From positions 78,359-142,358 of the forward strand of contig NW_014577201.1 in assembly GCF_000485595.1 (NCBI RefSeq): a stretch of DNA of 64,000 nt, written 5' to 3'. Both the position numbers and the translations under genes were made by a program. The notes beneath the pieces are model-generated. The model did not search any database and was not told the origin of the DNA. It worked only from the letters and a program-made list of their open reading frames with translations. Every line of letters starts with the position of its first letter. Position 1 is the first letter of the stretch. This document shows, piece after piece, positions 23,297 to 36,048 of this stretch. Source of the stretch: Priapulus caudatus. Lineage: Eukaryota; Priapulida; Priapulimorpha; Priapulimorphida; Priapulidae.

Positions 23297-23351
23297 GAGG
23301 ATAATGAACATTGAAGTCCTACGGCATGTTTTGCTCTGACAGGCTACATAT
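23297..23351. mobile_element. right terminal repeat of MITE-like element
   Basis: AATGAACATTGAAGTCCTAC to GGCTACATAT matches 14963-15017. The left end and interior are missing at the gap. Confidence 0.8.
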
Positions 23352-23510
23352 GATAAATATAATATCTACGGATGGTTAAAACATGGAGATCTTTAAATAT
23401 TGCAGATAAAACAAACTATTCTCAGTTTATATGGGTATAGCCTACAGATGTTGATATCAGGTCCAGACAGTGGGCTATGGTATATGCCTACAGAGAAGAT
23501 GGACCTGAGT

Positions 23511-24150
23511 ATGAGGTGCAGGCAGGGTTGCTATGACGTGCAGGCAGGGTACATATGAGGTGCAGGCAGGGTTGCTATGACGCGCAGGCAGGGTACATAT
23601 GAGGTGCAGGCAGCGGTTGCTATGACGTGCAGGCAGGGTACATATAAGTGTGCAGGCAGGGTTGCTATGACGTGTAGGCAGGGTACATATGAGGTGCAGG
23701 CAGGGTTGCTATGACGCGCAGGCAGGGTACATATGAGGTGCAGGCAGGGTTGCTATGACGTGGCAGGCAGGGTACATATAAGGTGCAGGCAGGGTTGCTA
23801 ATGAGCGTGCAGGCAGGGTACATATGAGGTGCAGGCAGGGTTGCTATGACGTGCAGGCAGCGGTACATATGAGGTGCAGGCAGGGTTTGCTATGACGTGC
23901 AGGCAGGGTACATATGACGTGCAGGCAAGGTTGCTATGAGTGCAGGCAGGGTACATATGAGGTGCAGGCAAGGTTGCTATGAGGTGGCAGGCAGGGTACA
24001 TATGAGGTGCAGGCAAGGTTGCAATGAGGTGCAGGCAAGGTACATATGAGGTGCAGGCAGGGTTGCTATGACGTGCAGGCAGGGTACATATGAGGTGCAG
24101 GCAAGGTTGCTATGAGGTGCAGGCAGGGCTACGATATGAGGTGCAGGCCA
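23511..24150 (+). repeat. 44-bp minisatellite, array 2
   Basis: Same 22+22-bp organisation as 15181-15825 and nearly the same number of dimers and order of variants, including the late GCAAGG units. It is thus a copy of array 1, not an independent array. Confidence 0.95.
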
Positions 24151-26840
24151 GCATTGATATGTGATGGACTTCCGGTATCAGCACCCACCAAGCGTCATGA
24201 CCAATCTCAATTGAGCTGATATAGCTCTACAACGTTAACAGCTTGTCAACTTTATACCAAGGTTGATCTTTCTTCTAATAGAACAAACGAAACATCACAA
24301 GCAAGCCAGTCGACAATAAAGCGCTACCGATAAAAACCTTTTTCGACGGTTTCACAACACGCACATACGAGGGGAAATGAAATTGGCGTCGTCGAGTGGG
24401 AAACGTGCTACGGTCGGCATTGAGTGAAGGGCATCGTGATTTGCGTGGTTAATGAAAGAGTATAGATTCGGATAATTAGTGAGCCGTGCAATGTTTGCGG
24501 GCGTGCTGATAGTTATGCGATCTTAAGAAGGAGAACAAGCGCATACGAGACCCACACGAAAAGGAAGAAGCAGGGGACACGATGAACATACCGAGTGGAA
24601 AGAATGGAAACGCAAGACGTACAACAGTATGCCGTGGGGGAGAAGGACGCTGATATAGAGAGGTAGCCTGAGCAAATAAATGAAACGCATGCAAAAGCAA
24701 AAAAACACTGACAGAGAGGAGAAGATTGACGAAAGAGAGACGAGAAGAAAATGTAAAGAGCATTTTAAACCGTGTCCGATGATCGTAGATGCGGCATGAT
24801 TTACAGTTCTTTATTAAACCGGTGTTCTACCACCGTATTAACTGTAACATGATTCGATTAAACCCCGATCAACAAACGTGCGCTCGCATATAAGTTCCGT
24901 CTGTAAACCAGACGGACTCAATTGTAATTAAATCAACTTATTTTAAAATCGTTCAATGGCGCATCGCGAATTTCGCTGGGGCGATTAAAACTTTTTTTTG
25001 TACGAACGAACGAAGATAATGTGCGAGCAGCTTAGACGGGCGCGTTATCTTTCTGCGTCATGCAGCGGCTGATCCTCAGCATCGATGTATCGGCTGTCGA
25101 GATGCCATCTTCGACAGACAGTCTCTCTCTCATCATGCAGGACGAGTTTCTGAAGCTATTCGGAGTAGGACGCACTGCGACGGACAAGTGCAATCAATTT
25201 ATTTATTCAGAAAGCTAGGCTCAGCGAGCGCCAGCGCGAGACGAGTGAACGCCTTTGATGTCACTGCCGGTGGATAAGAAGCTAGCATGTGGATATCACT
25301 CTGGAGTCGTGATACTTCCGAGAGAGGGCACATTGAGAGATTCACGCCTCGCGACCCGTTGCGATTGGCAGAAAGTCGTGCCTGACCACGTCGCCGCCTT
25401 TCGTTGCATTACGGAAACATAAATACGGTTGAAGCGTGTGAATGCTACGTCTGTACGAGGGACGGGTGAATACAATCTAATTCAATGCTGATCAACAGCA
25501 ACTCGCCCCTGCTGATTCAAAGCGGTAATATCCATGCATGAAATCACTGCATATATTTATTAACCGGCACTGCAACAATGATTCAACGCACCCTTAAGTA
25601 GGCCTAGCTGTCGACTAAAGAGCCATGCTACACGACACAAACGGACAGCCCGCGCGTTTTCAATGGACCTAGCGTGGGTGAGGCTGTTGCAGTGAGAGAA
25701 AATATGCAGTTAGAAGGGAGGCGAGCTGGTGTCTGTTTTAATTGGAAAACGGGGAATATGCGGGCAGGTAAATTCAGGCTGCATGCGCGAGTATAGTGTG
25801 GGCACGTAGGGGTTGGGGGAGTACGTTATTCAGTGGGTTACAAGCTCAGGCAATGCCTGCGCTTGAATAAATGCGCAGTTGCGCAAACCTAGTGATGATT
25901 TATTGCGTGCAGCTACGTGCGTAGACGACGCGCTAATCAATTAATATCACCCATTATGAGCGCGAAGCTCGGCGCATGGAGCCTAGCTGCAGCTGATTGT
26001 GTGGACGCCGCGAAGTAAAACGCGCTTAACCTTGTATAACGGAATGGTATTTTCGCATAAATGTCATTAAAATAAATAATAAACTTTCTCATTAGGCGCA
26101 GTGGCTCTATTATAGCGCCCTTCGATGCAATCGAAGTTAATCGAATAATTACACCGTGCAAGTGTTTAATAAAACAAGAGTACCATCAATGAATAAATGT
26201 TCTAAGTTATGGTGTACTCTGTGAATAAAATCAGGCAGTTGAATAATAGAGAGATTGATTCTCTCTTATTTGCACTATTAGTTCACTCCTGATGAAATCT
26301 TAGTTGAGGCCGAACGAATAATCATCTTTAACAAGCACGATTATGCCGCAATGAAACAGTCCTCTCACACACGCATAACTATTGTGACGTAGCGAAAGAT
26401 GAGAGATGTAACAATCTGAGGAGAAGGAGATGCAGTCTTCTGTGTCACTCCGTCGATGGCAGTTTAATTACGCCGCCAGCAATATCAGGTTGACGGCAAA
26501 AGGAATAAGAGAGGCAACTAGATATTTAGATAATTAGCTATTTGCGTGGGCAAGAATATTATCGCACACGAGCACAATTCCTTCACATGAAATATTGTCT
26601 TGGTCAGACATGCGAGGGCAGATGAGGAGCGAAAATGTAGTTATAGCGGCAACGCGGGCAACAGACTGGAAGCGCAAAAACGAAACGAACCGGAAAGAAA
26701 TTTTGAGACTATACGTGCCATGTGGTATTTCACGGGGGTAAAACAAATCGGGATGGCAACGCGTGATTAAAATAAGCCAAGCAGGACGGGGTAGCAGATG
26801 CTATTGGAGCTTACTTATATTAAAAGCTAATAATTCACAA
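24151..26840 (+). repeat. ~2.6-kb non-coding block, copy 2
   Basis: Aligns throughout with 15826-18500 and 36049-38640. Differences from copy 3 are mostly single-base insertions. No open frame survives in all three copies. Twin-hairpin region near 26180-26300. Confidence 0.87.
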
Positions 26841-27092
26841 CGTTTATAATACTACTACTATACTACATACTACTACTATCTACTAGCTACTAGCTACTGA
26901 CTATAACTACTACTACTACTACTACTACTCTATACTACTATATACTATCTCACTGTCTAATAATAATAATAAATATTAATAATATATAATAATAATAATA
27001 ATACTATTCATTATTATTATTAACTACTGATTATTATTATTATTATTCATTATTATTATTATTATTATTATAATATATACTTATTATTATTA
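26841..27092. repeat. (TAC)n and (AAT)n arrays, copy 2
   Basis: Degenerate triplet arrays before X1. Confidence 0.88.
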
Positions 27093-27234
27093 TAAACACC
27101 GTTTAAACACATAAATCTGTTTCGCCAGCATGTGCAAAACAGGATGCGTTGATTTATGGTAAATAGAAATCGGTGCGTACAACTACTTACACGAGCGCAA
27201 TCGTACACGCCCGCGAAAACTATCACTAGGCAGT
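27093..27234 (+). repeat. X1 (5' direct repeat), copy 2
   Basis: AAACACCGTTTAAACACATA...GCATGTGCAAAACAGGATGC...CACTAGGCAGT. Partner X2 is at 30209-30367. Confidence 0.86.
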
Positions 27235-27475
27235 ACTACTACTTACTAATACTACTCCACTACTATCTACTACCTAGCTACTTACTACTACTACTACTAC
27301 TACTAGCTACTACTACTAATACTACTCAAACTTAATAAACTACTACTATAATAATAATATAATAATAATAAAATATAATATATTATAATACTAATTATAA
27401 TATAATAATATATAATAATATATAGTTAATAATAATAATAATAATAATAAATAATAATAATAGATTACAAGCGGA
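27235..27475. repeat. TAC and ATA arrays 5' of RLE copy C
   Basis: Simple triplet arrays between X1 and retrotransposon sequence. Confidence 0.88.
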
Positions 27476-29916
27476 CACATGTCAACTGACAGGGCAGGAC
27501 ACACAACCTGGAAGTCTCCTGGCGGCCAAGACAAGCTGCACACTGTCTGGATTACAGTTTAAGTGGCCGCTCCTAAACAACTACGCAGGGCTTGAATGAC
27601 ACGGCGATCAGGATCCAGAGCAATAGGCCCTAAAGTGGTTGACAGATGCAGGATCAGCTTTCCTTCTTCAAAAGGCAATCGCGTACAAAAGAACACTAAA
27701 AACTATCGACCAATCACCTTGCCTGCCTACTCACTACAAGATTTCACTGCTGCAATCAGCAAAGCGCCCTCTACAATCACTTACAGAAGAGCGACTTCTC
27801 ACAGATGAGGCAGAAAGGCTGTAGTAAGAGCGTCTAGAGGGTGGCGAAAGACGGCCAAGCTTCTCATTAAGTAAATAGCATGATTGTCGAGGCGATGGCA
27901 TAAAAAGCTCAAGAGGAACCTAGGAATGGCGTGGATTGATTATAAAGAAGCTTCGACAGTGTCCCACATTCCTGGAGATTCGCGGCAGGCCATGAGCAGA
28001 TGCTAAACGGAGTGTCACCAACCATGCATTTCAGTCATGGAAGCTACAATGAAGAAATGGAAGCCTGAAATGCTGTCCTCTCACATGCAGAGCGCTGCCT
28101 CAGGACTAGAAGATATCATCAATGCAGAGAGCGAATCTTCCACGGGTGACTCCGCTCTCATCTCCTCCTATTCTGCTTAGGCACTAAACACCGCTTACGC
28201 AGCATGCTGAATAGAGCAGGCGCCCTGGATTTTACAGTCGATAAACACAATATCGCATCAGCACGCTGCCTAGGCAATGGATGACGCTTAACTGTCACAG
28301 CAAGAACGAATATGAGATTGGAGCAGGCCTTGGTAACAAGTGGCAAAGCATTCAAGTGATGACATCAAAATGGAGTTTGGCTTGGAAAAGTGTGCAACAC
28401 CGCACATCTTAACAAGGTGTGAAGCTAAGTAAAAGTGCCGAAAATATTGAGCTGATAGACAAGACGGCCCGTACAAAGTCTTCAAACGCAACGAGGACAC
28501 CTACAAATATTGGCTTGGTGTAGACGAAAGTGATGGTATTTCCAGCATGCAAGATGAAGGAGAACATTGCTAAGGAGTCTCGACATCGCGCGAGTTCGTC
28601 CTGTTTGCTTAGTCTGAAGCTCTGCTAAAAAAAATCAAGATAACAGCCATCAATAGGCCTGGACACTCCGGCAGTACCGTGTACAGCTTCGGGTGATGCA
28701 ACTGCTGCGATATGATATACGAAAGGATGGATCGCAAGAGAAGAAAGCTACTAACATCGCACGGTCTCCATCACCCAAAAGCAGATGTAAGCCGACTGTA
28801 CTCAAGAGGCAAAATGGTGGTCGTGGTCTCATTGAACTGATGTCTGCGTAAGCACCACTGCCATTGTAGGTCTAGGCGACTACATCCGAGCTAAGGAGAG
28901 GAAATTTACAAAGCTTATCAAAATTCATCAGTCTGGAATATCAAAGCACGCTCTCTTACGCGCAAGCTAAAAGAAATCAAAGCCAAGTACTTGTCTCCTC
29001 AGCCCGCCAGCCAATCCTCACAAAGCAGAGACTGAAGACGCAATATAGAAAGCAGAGAAGATCGAGGTATTGAAGAACAAGCCTTTTGCATGGAAGATTC
29101 TACAAGAGCCTCGAAGGCCATTTGTCGACAAGACTGCAAGCGTTGCCTGGCTCAGTAGTTCCGGGCTCAAAGGGGAGACAGAAAGCCTGATCATTGGCAG
29201 CTCAGGACCAAGCTCTCAACACCAGATACCATCAACGCAAGATCCCTCAAGCAACAGGTCAACAGCAAGTGGCAGAATGTGCAGCAAAGCAGAGGAGACT
29301 ATGCAGCCACATCATCTCCGGATGGCACAGTGCTGGCCCCAACGAGTACATAAATCGCCATAAGAAGGTAGCCAGCTATCTGCACTGGTCATCTGCAGTG
29401 AACTTGGTGAGCAAGTACCTGACAAGTGGTATGAACATACTCGCGAGACCAGTTACCAACATCGGAGATACTACCATAATGTGGGATATGGCGGTGCAGA
29501 TAGATCGCACGATACCCTGCAAACCGGCCTGATATAGTGCTCCCCACAACAGGAAAGAAAAACGGATGGCCTGTTGATTGACGTAGCCGTACCAGATGAC
29601 TCTAACATTATGGTAAAGGAAAGGGACAAACTCACCAGTACAAAGATCTGGAGATTGAAATTAGGAGGGATGTGGAATACAAAGACGAGAATTGTACCGA
29701 GTGGTGGTTGGAGGCCCTTGCTCTCTAAAGAATGGTTTTGAGAAGAACCTTAAGGAACTCCCTGGTTAACACACTGCCAAGAAGTGGCAGAAAATCGCAC
29801 TACTGGGAACAGCACACATCCTGCGAAAAAATTCTGGATTGAATCCTATGTCCCAGGTTGGGACACGGTCAACGCCAGAAGCGCACCGGCTATCTGCGCG
29901 TGATCCACTTTGGAAA
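27476..29916 (+). mobile_element. RLE non-LTR retrotransposon, copy C (5'-truncated)
   Basis: Third copy of the element best seen at 39224-41559. Surviving frames include the [15 protein letters not shown] segment (29070-29363) and the SKAEE zinc-finger region. In shifted frames the endonuclease DVAVPDDSN stretch lies near 29580. RT motifs A, B and C can be traced near 27935, 28140 and 28270 but each is broken by indels. It ends GTGATCCACTTTGGAAATAA at 29916. Confidence 0.88.
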
Positions 29917-30208
29917 TAAATAATAATAATTATACATATAATAATAATAATAATTTAATAAATAAAATAATAATAATAATAATAAATAATATATATAATA
30001 TATATAATATAATATAATAATATATAATATATTATATTATATTATATTATATTATATTATATTATATTATATTATATTATATTATTTCATTATATTATAT
30101 TATATTATATTATATTATATTATATTATATTATATTATATTATATTATAGTTATATTATATTATATTATATAATATATATAATATTATAATTATTATTAT
30201 TATTATTA
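29917..30208. repeat. AAT/ATATT array at the 3' tail of copy C
   Basis: Begins with AAT units and is dominated by TATAT/ATTAT. Confidence 0.92.
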
Positions 30209-30367
30209 TAAACACTTTAAACTCATAATTACTCATCTGCTAAACGAATACTGTTCCAGCCATGTGCAAAACAGGATTGCGTTGATTTTATGGTAATAGA
30301 AATCGTAAAGTAAACTTACACGAGCGCAATCGTACACAGCGCCGCAAAACTATATCATAGCAGTTAT
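30209..30367 (+). repeat. X2 (3' direct repeat), copy 2
   Basis: AAACACTTTAAACTCATAAT through CAGCATGTGC-equivalent sequence to AGCAGTTAT. Same-orientation repeat of X1. Confidence 0.86.
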
Positions 30368-31245
30368 ATGTCGAGTGCATCCACATGCAAAACGCGAAAT
30401 AGATTTGTTCGAATAATCCAAATGTATGGGTTCATCTGCATAAAACACAGTATAAATCCATACGAGGTAACATGACGCAGCGCCTAAACGGCGTACATAA
30501 AGGCAGCGTGCCTAATGCATTAAACGCAAACTATCCAAAAGCTAATAATGGCCATAAATTCAAGGGTACAAGAGGTATATCGTATTATTAGCTCTTGAAA
30601 CGATGTATCTATATAGTGAGAGCAGAGGGCATGACCCCCCTCTCCAACGAACAGCGGCAACCCCCATATCACAATAGATTTTACACGAGTTTACTCGGCT
30701 GGCATCGATTTCGACTTGGTCAGGTAGGCTGGTATACGTGACCGTGTGCGGCCTGCAGGAGGCTCTGACGGACCTCCGCGTGGATCGCCGACTCATGTTA
30801 CGCAGTGATTCGCTGGCGCGTAATTCTCTCTAGCCTGCGGCGCTCCAAACTCGAGGCAAGGCTTCCCGCTGGCCTGGCCGTTGGTATGTGATCTTGCCAG
30901 AAAGTTTACCGCAGCGCGAGTTCATCATAATGCGCGCCGGTACAGCAGCAGCGCAGCAGGCAGGCAGCAGCAGGCGCGAGTGTGAGAGATGAAGAAAGGC
31001 GAGCAGGCATCACGCGCGCGCACAGAGCGTACCTGCGCAGATGTTGCGCGCCAGGCCCGCCGTCTTATCCAGGTAGATTGCGTCGGCCGCCATACTTCAC
31101 CCACGTGTGAGTGGCGCGGTAACAGTAACGTAGCTAGCGTGCCGAGGCGAGAGAGCGCGGAACAGGTGTGAAGCGACGGAAGATTCGGGTAATGCACGCG
31201 GGCGTAAGTATTATCGGTGCTGCACCAGAGTGACCTTCTTTATAC
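30368..31245 (+). repeat. right block, copy 2
   Basis: Aligns with 12712-13555, 22041-22905 and 42001-42845. No gene supported. Confidence 0.87.
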
Positions 31246-31249
31246 ACCT

Positions 31250-31556
<307 letters not shown>

Positions 31557-32329
31557 TACATATCTTTCGGTTTTACGTTTTGTCTTTCTGTGATTCTATT
31601 GAGTGCATACGTGACTGAGTGATTCTACGTTTAAAATCAAACGTTCCATCTGTGAGCTACATTAAATATTTATTTAATAAAATAAAATATCTGGGGCCTT
31701 GAAAAGTACGTTTAAATGCGGTAGCTGCAATCTTGTATTATGCTGCAATCTTGATAGTGCAGATGACAACGGCGTTGACGACGACGCTGATGATAATCTG
31801 TAAAGATGTCTGGAACCAAATTAATTAAGCCACGCGCATTATACTGGCATTTCATGATGTTAAAGATTTAAAAACCGACGGACGATATAATGAATTAAGC
31901 CGGTGCAGGCATTAGATATCAAATAGAAACCAGAGGCATATTCCAAGCTCTTTAACGATTGCGCAGGATACACTCTTTCAAACCTATACAGTACACTATA
32001 TGCCTCTTTCACTGGTGCCTGTGTCTGTTCTTCGCTTTCAAGTGCACATTCCGCGCGATGTTAGCGAAAAAGACCAGTTCAGGTTTCATCAGGAATCTGA
32101 AGTAAACGTTACTGTGCTTGAATACGGACTAGTTGTTACGTATCACGGACGGGTGACGCTTGATTGCTTACACATGAAATTTACGAGGCAGATGGGGCGA
32201 CGGTGACACAGCTCATCGGTAGACGATGATTGCTAGCTATCTAACGCGTGAGGCTGTGTAACGTGCCATGCATGCGGAGTTAAACCATCAGTGGCTTACA
32301 CTGATTACCATGAAGCACTGTCAACCACC
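31557..32329 (+). repeat. post-array block shared with 43256-44035
   Basis: Starts ...CTTTCGGTTTTACG and runs to the ACCGTCA minisatellite. The 43.3-kb copy aligns throughout with added single bases. No gene supported; the 68-codon frame at 32000-32206 is broken in the other copy. Confidence 0.85.
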
Positions 32330-32435
32330 GTCATTCACCGTAATCTACGGTCATTTACCGTCAACCACTGTCATCCACCTTCAACCACCGTCAACGACTG
32401 TCACACACCGTCAACCACCGTCAACCATTCTGCAA
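32330..32435 (+). repeat. ACCGTCAACC-type minisatellite (short copy)
   Basis: About ten ~10-bp units of ACCGTCAACC/ACCGTCATTC. The array is far longer at 44036-45265. Confidence 0.9.
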
Positions 32436-32439
32436 TCGC

Positions 32440-32604
32440 CAGAACTGCTCAATTGACCGATTCTCGGGCTTTCTGTAGTACCCAGAGGGATTCGAGTAGT
32501 TAGTTGGGATAGAGGGCAGCGAGTTGGATGAAAAGGCGCCACGAGATGGCGCTGTTCGCGCTTCGCGCGTATATCCGGGCTGCAGATCGTCCAGCATATT
32601 CACA
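32440..32604 (-). repeat. dispersed ~170-bp repeat R (copy 1)
   Basis: Contains TGCAATCGCCAGAACTGCTC at one end and TTCGCGCTTCGCGCGTATAT followed by CCGGGCTGCAGATCGTC at the other. The same sequence lies in opposite orientation at 35770-35940 and, more diverged, at 62612-62800. GCGCTTCGCGC is itself a hairpin. No coding; family unknown, SINE-sized. Confidence 0.8.
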
Positions 32605-33399
32605 ATGGCTTTAGCATCTGTTATTCATAAGATACACTCTATATATTATTAATAATGACACCTTCCCGTTTGTCAGTAGCAACCACGGCTGTCGAATCAA
32701 TTCCACGGCTGTCGAATCAATTCTTCCTAATATATTCGCGCAGTAAATAGTCTGTGCGATAGTTCTCCCCTCCAAGTCTGCGACAGTTTTTTGCTATTCG
32801 CAACGAAGTCATAGGGCATGCGAGAGATTAGGAGTGCGTTCAGACAAGTTGCGTGAATAATCCATGACACCGTGCGTTAACCTGTAAGTAATATAGGTCG
32901 GCGTGTCCAGGCGGTCAATGTCCGACGGTATACAGACCGACAGAAGGTTTTCGTGCTATATTCATCTCAATAATGCACGTTGCCCGCGGGTTAAAAACTG
33001 ACGCAAAAGGAAAACTCAGCGCATAGTAGAATTCACGAGCCGCACGGAGATCATATGTGTCTGTGTGTAATAAAGTAAAGACACGCTGCCTCACTCACTG
33101 CCTTTGCTCTGAGAAATGCTATCTAAGCCGGCAAATCTATTGACCGCTGCATTCAATGTCACTGCACCGAAACGATGTATATAAAATTCAACGAAGAAGA
33201 AAGCTGCGCGAGTCATAGACGAGCAACAGAAAAATATCTGATGTGGGAACATGATGAACGTAATTTAGACTTAATTGTTAGAATCAAGGAGATTGATGAA
33301 GCACGCCAATCAGCAAACCTATATACAATGGAGTCACCGGATTCAATGATTACTCACCAAACTGATGAGATTATTTCTGGTTGCCACGTGTTGGTCTCC
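32605..33399. other. unassigned sequence
   Basis: Contains a 20-bp tandem duplication CCACGGCTGTCGAATCAATT near 32682-32721. A 77-codon plus frame (33175-33408) has no recognised domain. It may be the upstream part of the CR1/L2-like element, but I cannot show that. Confidence 0.45.
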
Positions 33400-34086
33400 T
33401 TAAAATGACCGTGCAACAGGTATATGTACGAACTTAAGAAACCCGCACCTTCATTCGAATTATTCAAATCTATTGATCTAATTGTAACTCAAGGCGGAGA
33501 TCGTTGCCTCAGTCCTTTGTCATAGCTCTCCTGGTGATGTAGATTTACTGGCAACATCACTGTTTCTGAACGGCTAGACCTGCATACACTTCTTTTTCAA
33601 TACCAAATCTATCACGACAAGATCATGTGTCCGCTGGTTTGATAACCAGTATCAAAAAGAGCAAAACGAAAATCGGAAAAGATATAGAGGTCAACAAGGT
33701 TTCTGTATTATTCGTCAACTCATAAAACGATTTTACGAAAGTTTAATTGCCATGAATAGACCTAATTGTGAGAATAGGGCTTTACTCGCTAACGAGATTG
33801 AACATTTTTTCGTCTAAAAATTGCTGAAGTACAGACTAAACTGGCTAGCGACAGCGTATAGGACGTGTGGATCTAAGCGTAATTATTACACCCGTAGTTG
33901 AATTTAAGAGGTTTACACTACTCCTGCCTGAACATGTGCGAACCTATATAAGCAACCCAGCGAAAAAGAACTGCATTGATGGGCTACTACCTATTATAAC
34001 TTAGATGACAAGCTGCTCTCTAGGTAATGATACATTACCCGAGGGCTGGAGAAGAACACACGTAATACACTGCTTGAAAACTTGTC

Positions 34087-34144
34087 CTTACCCTAACCCT
34101 AACCCTAACCCTTACCCTTACGAAACCCTAACCCTTACCCTCTC
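34087..34144 (+). repeat. interstitial telomeric-type repeat (CCCTAA/CCCTTA)n
   Basis: Three CCCTAA units, two CCCTTA units, CGAAA, then CCCTAA and CCCTTA, ending CCCT. It lies exactly where the CR1/L2-like RT lacks its fingers and motif A. Confidence 0.92.
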
Positions 34145-35342
34145 CTGTTCGACTGCAAGTGATGTATTACAAAGAAGTCATGCCTTGGGCCTCCTTTATA
34201 CACGTATCAAAAATATTATCAATAACTGAATCTTATCCTCCGGTTGTCCACTGCTACGAGGATGAAGCACAATAATTGCACCTATCCGTCAAGCCCGATC
34301 TTGCTACTAGCCAAAATCTCTGAAATGAAAAGCTGCGTTGGGAATATCAGCGAATGAATCCTTGGTGATCGGTTAATGTTGAATGACAACAAGATTGAAT
34401 TTCTCGTCATATGCAGTAGGAAGAACCGTTGTAATGCTAACATTGATCATATCACTGAGCGACGTTCCATCATCCCTAAAATTTCCGTGGCAATAAATTT
34501 AGGTTCCTGGTTTAACCTAATACTAATGGTAGAAGATCATGTTTCCAAGCTGTTCCAGCCTCATTTTTTATTTTCATGGTATTAGTAGAACAAAAAGTAT
34601 CTGTCTACTGAATCAAACAGAATACTGATTCACGCCTTCGGTACTGCAGTCGCGTTTATTAAGTGCTAGTCTTGCTTTTGGGGTTCTACAGGTACCGCTG
34701 AACAAGTTGCAGGGTGTTCAAAATGCAGCTGCTCGGCTTATCTGCAATGTGTCTCATTTTGACCGTATATTGCATTTATTATATCGTTTTCATTAATTTA
34801 TGTGTGTAAAGTTTAACGTACCACATATTATTGTTAAGACATTAAATTGCATAGCAGGCACCAAAATATATCAAGAAGATGGTCACATTCAAGAGAAGGA
34901 CTAACTTGTGATCAAAAATTATTACGAGAGCTACCAACTATTAAAACGTTGTTTACACTTGGCGACCAGTGATTTTCTTTCAGCCGCCGAGAAATTGTGA
35001 AATAACCTACTTAGCCATATTCCACGTGGACAGTCATTATAATCTTTTACATATTCAGTAAAAACTTTAACGTTGCATTTAACACATTATGTGTTTAGTT
35101 ACTCATTTCAGATGAGGTCCCTACGCTGGTAAATGTTATAGGATATTTATGTGTTGTCGAAATTTTAGTACGTATGATTTACAAGTAGTCTTTGTAATGC
35201 GCGTGGAAATATATTTGCATGAAACGTATTTTTGGTATCTATGATTTATAGTATTATAGTCCTATATTTTATGTGTCCATTGTAATGCGAATATCAACTG
35301 ATTTGCTTGTACCATGCTCAGTATAAATCAATGAACTATTGT

Positions 35343-35396
35343 TAATAATATTATTATTGTTGTTGCTGCTGTTGTTGTTTTTGTTGTTGTTATTGT
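35343..35396. repeat. (TTG)n/(ATT)n microsatellite
   Basis: ATTATTATTGTTGTTGCTGC then GTTGTTG units. Probably the 3' tail of the CR1/L2-like element. Confidence 0.85.
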
Positions 35397-35400
35397 TTAA

Positions 35401-35769
35401 TAAGGGTTAAGGGAGTTTAAGAAGTTTACGTAAAGTTTTCTTTCCATTTACCCCCCCCCATTCCGCTTTCATTTCTTGATTTGATTGCATTACCGACACA
35501 GCGTAATAAGTCCTCAACGCTTAGACGCCAAACGACAGCGTGAAAAAAGGATACCAATAGCGGCCCATGTATACGTAGCGCACGGAGAAACACGACCGCA
35601 AGACGCTCTTTTACTTCCCCTGCAGGCGTGAGTAAGCTATCGATCGCGTCTACATGCGCATATATCGCACGTGTTTGTTACCAGGCCTCCCACGTCCGTT
35701 ATCCGCGCCACAAGGTCGTTTTTCCTGATCGTTTGCGCAAGCTCGCAAGCGCGCATGCGCGCCGTTTAC
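35401..35769. other. unassigned sequence
   Basis: Contains a C9 run near 35452. Frames on the plus strand (35628-35900) run into the dispersed repeat and are not supported as a gene. Confidence 0.5.
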
Positions 35770-35940
35770 CGTTGTCTAGACGATTTGCAGCCCGGATATA
35801 CGCGCGAAGCGCGAACAGCGCCGCCTCGCGGCGCCTTTTGATCGAATTCGCTGCCCTCTATGTAGAACAATTTCCACGGTTCTGTCATAACGGCGTATAA
35901 TCGGTCAATTGAGGAGTTGTGGCGCTTGCAGAAGCCTTTC
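35770..35940 (+). repeat. dispersed repeat R (copy 2, inverted to copy 1)
   Basis: GCAGCCCGGATATACGCGCG...AAAAGGCGCC-equivalent...GGTCAATTGAGGAGTTGTGG. Aligned with the reverse complement of 32440-32604, both ends are highly similar and a ~40-bp middle stretch is unrelated. The two copies bracket the CR1/L2-like element. Confidence 0.82.
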
Positions 35941-35960
35941 GACTATGCACGTAGGGCGAG

Positions 35961-36048
35961 AGGTTGCTATGACGTGCAGGCAGGGTACATATGAGGTGCA
36001 GGCAAGGTTGCTATGAGGTGCAGGCAGGGTACATATGAGGTGCAGGCA
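35961..36048 (+). repeat. 44-bp minisatellite, array 3 (two dimers)
   Basis: Same unit as 15181-15825 but only two dimers, of the right-end GCAAGG type. It starts abruptly after repeat R, so the left part of the unit, including the MITE, is missing. Confidence 0.93.

Larger units (their letters stand above)
33400..35400 (+). mobile_element. decayed CR1/L2-like non-LTR retrotransposon
   Basis: RT pieces can be followed in shifting plus frames in family order. These are a basic RLIKRFYES-type linker (~33700), a GLLPIIT...LPEGWRR block (33978-34060), LGLLYTRIKNI after motif B (~34185), a CYEDEAQ stretch where CYADDTQ is expected (~34250), LNDNKIEFLVI (34380), NLGSWFN (~34497) and VQNAAARLICNVSHF (34714-34760), typical of CR1/L2. 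About 350-400 nt including motif A is missing between LPEGWRR and LGLLY, and telomeric hexamers sit there. The 3' end is plausibly the TTG/ATT run at 35343-35396. The AP endonuclease domain was not found. There are many stops, so it is long dead. Confidence 0.8.

Noticed and set aside
22831-23311. Long Cys/Leu/Ser/Val or Thr/Asp/Arg/Gln frames over the TGTC arrays (also 31217-31622, 42768-43326)
   Set aside because: Pure products of a tetranucleotide repeat read in any frame.
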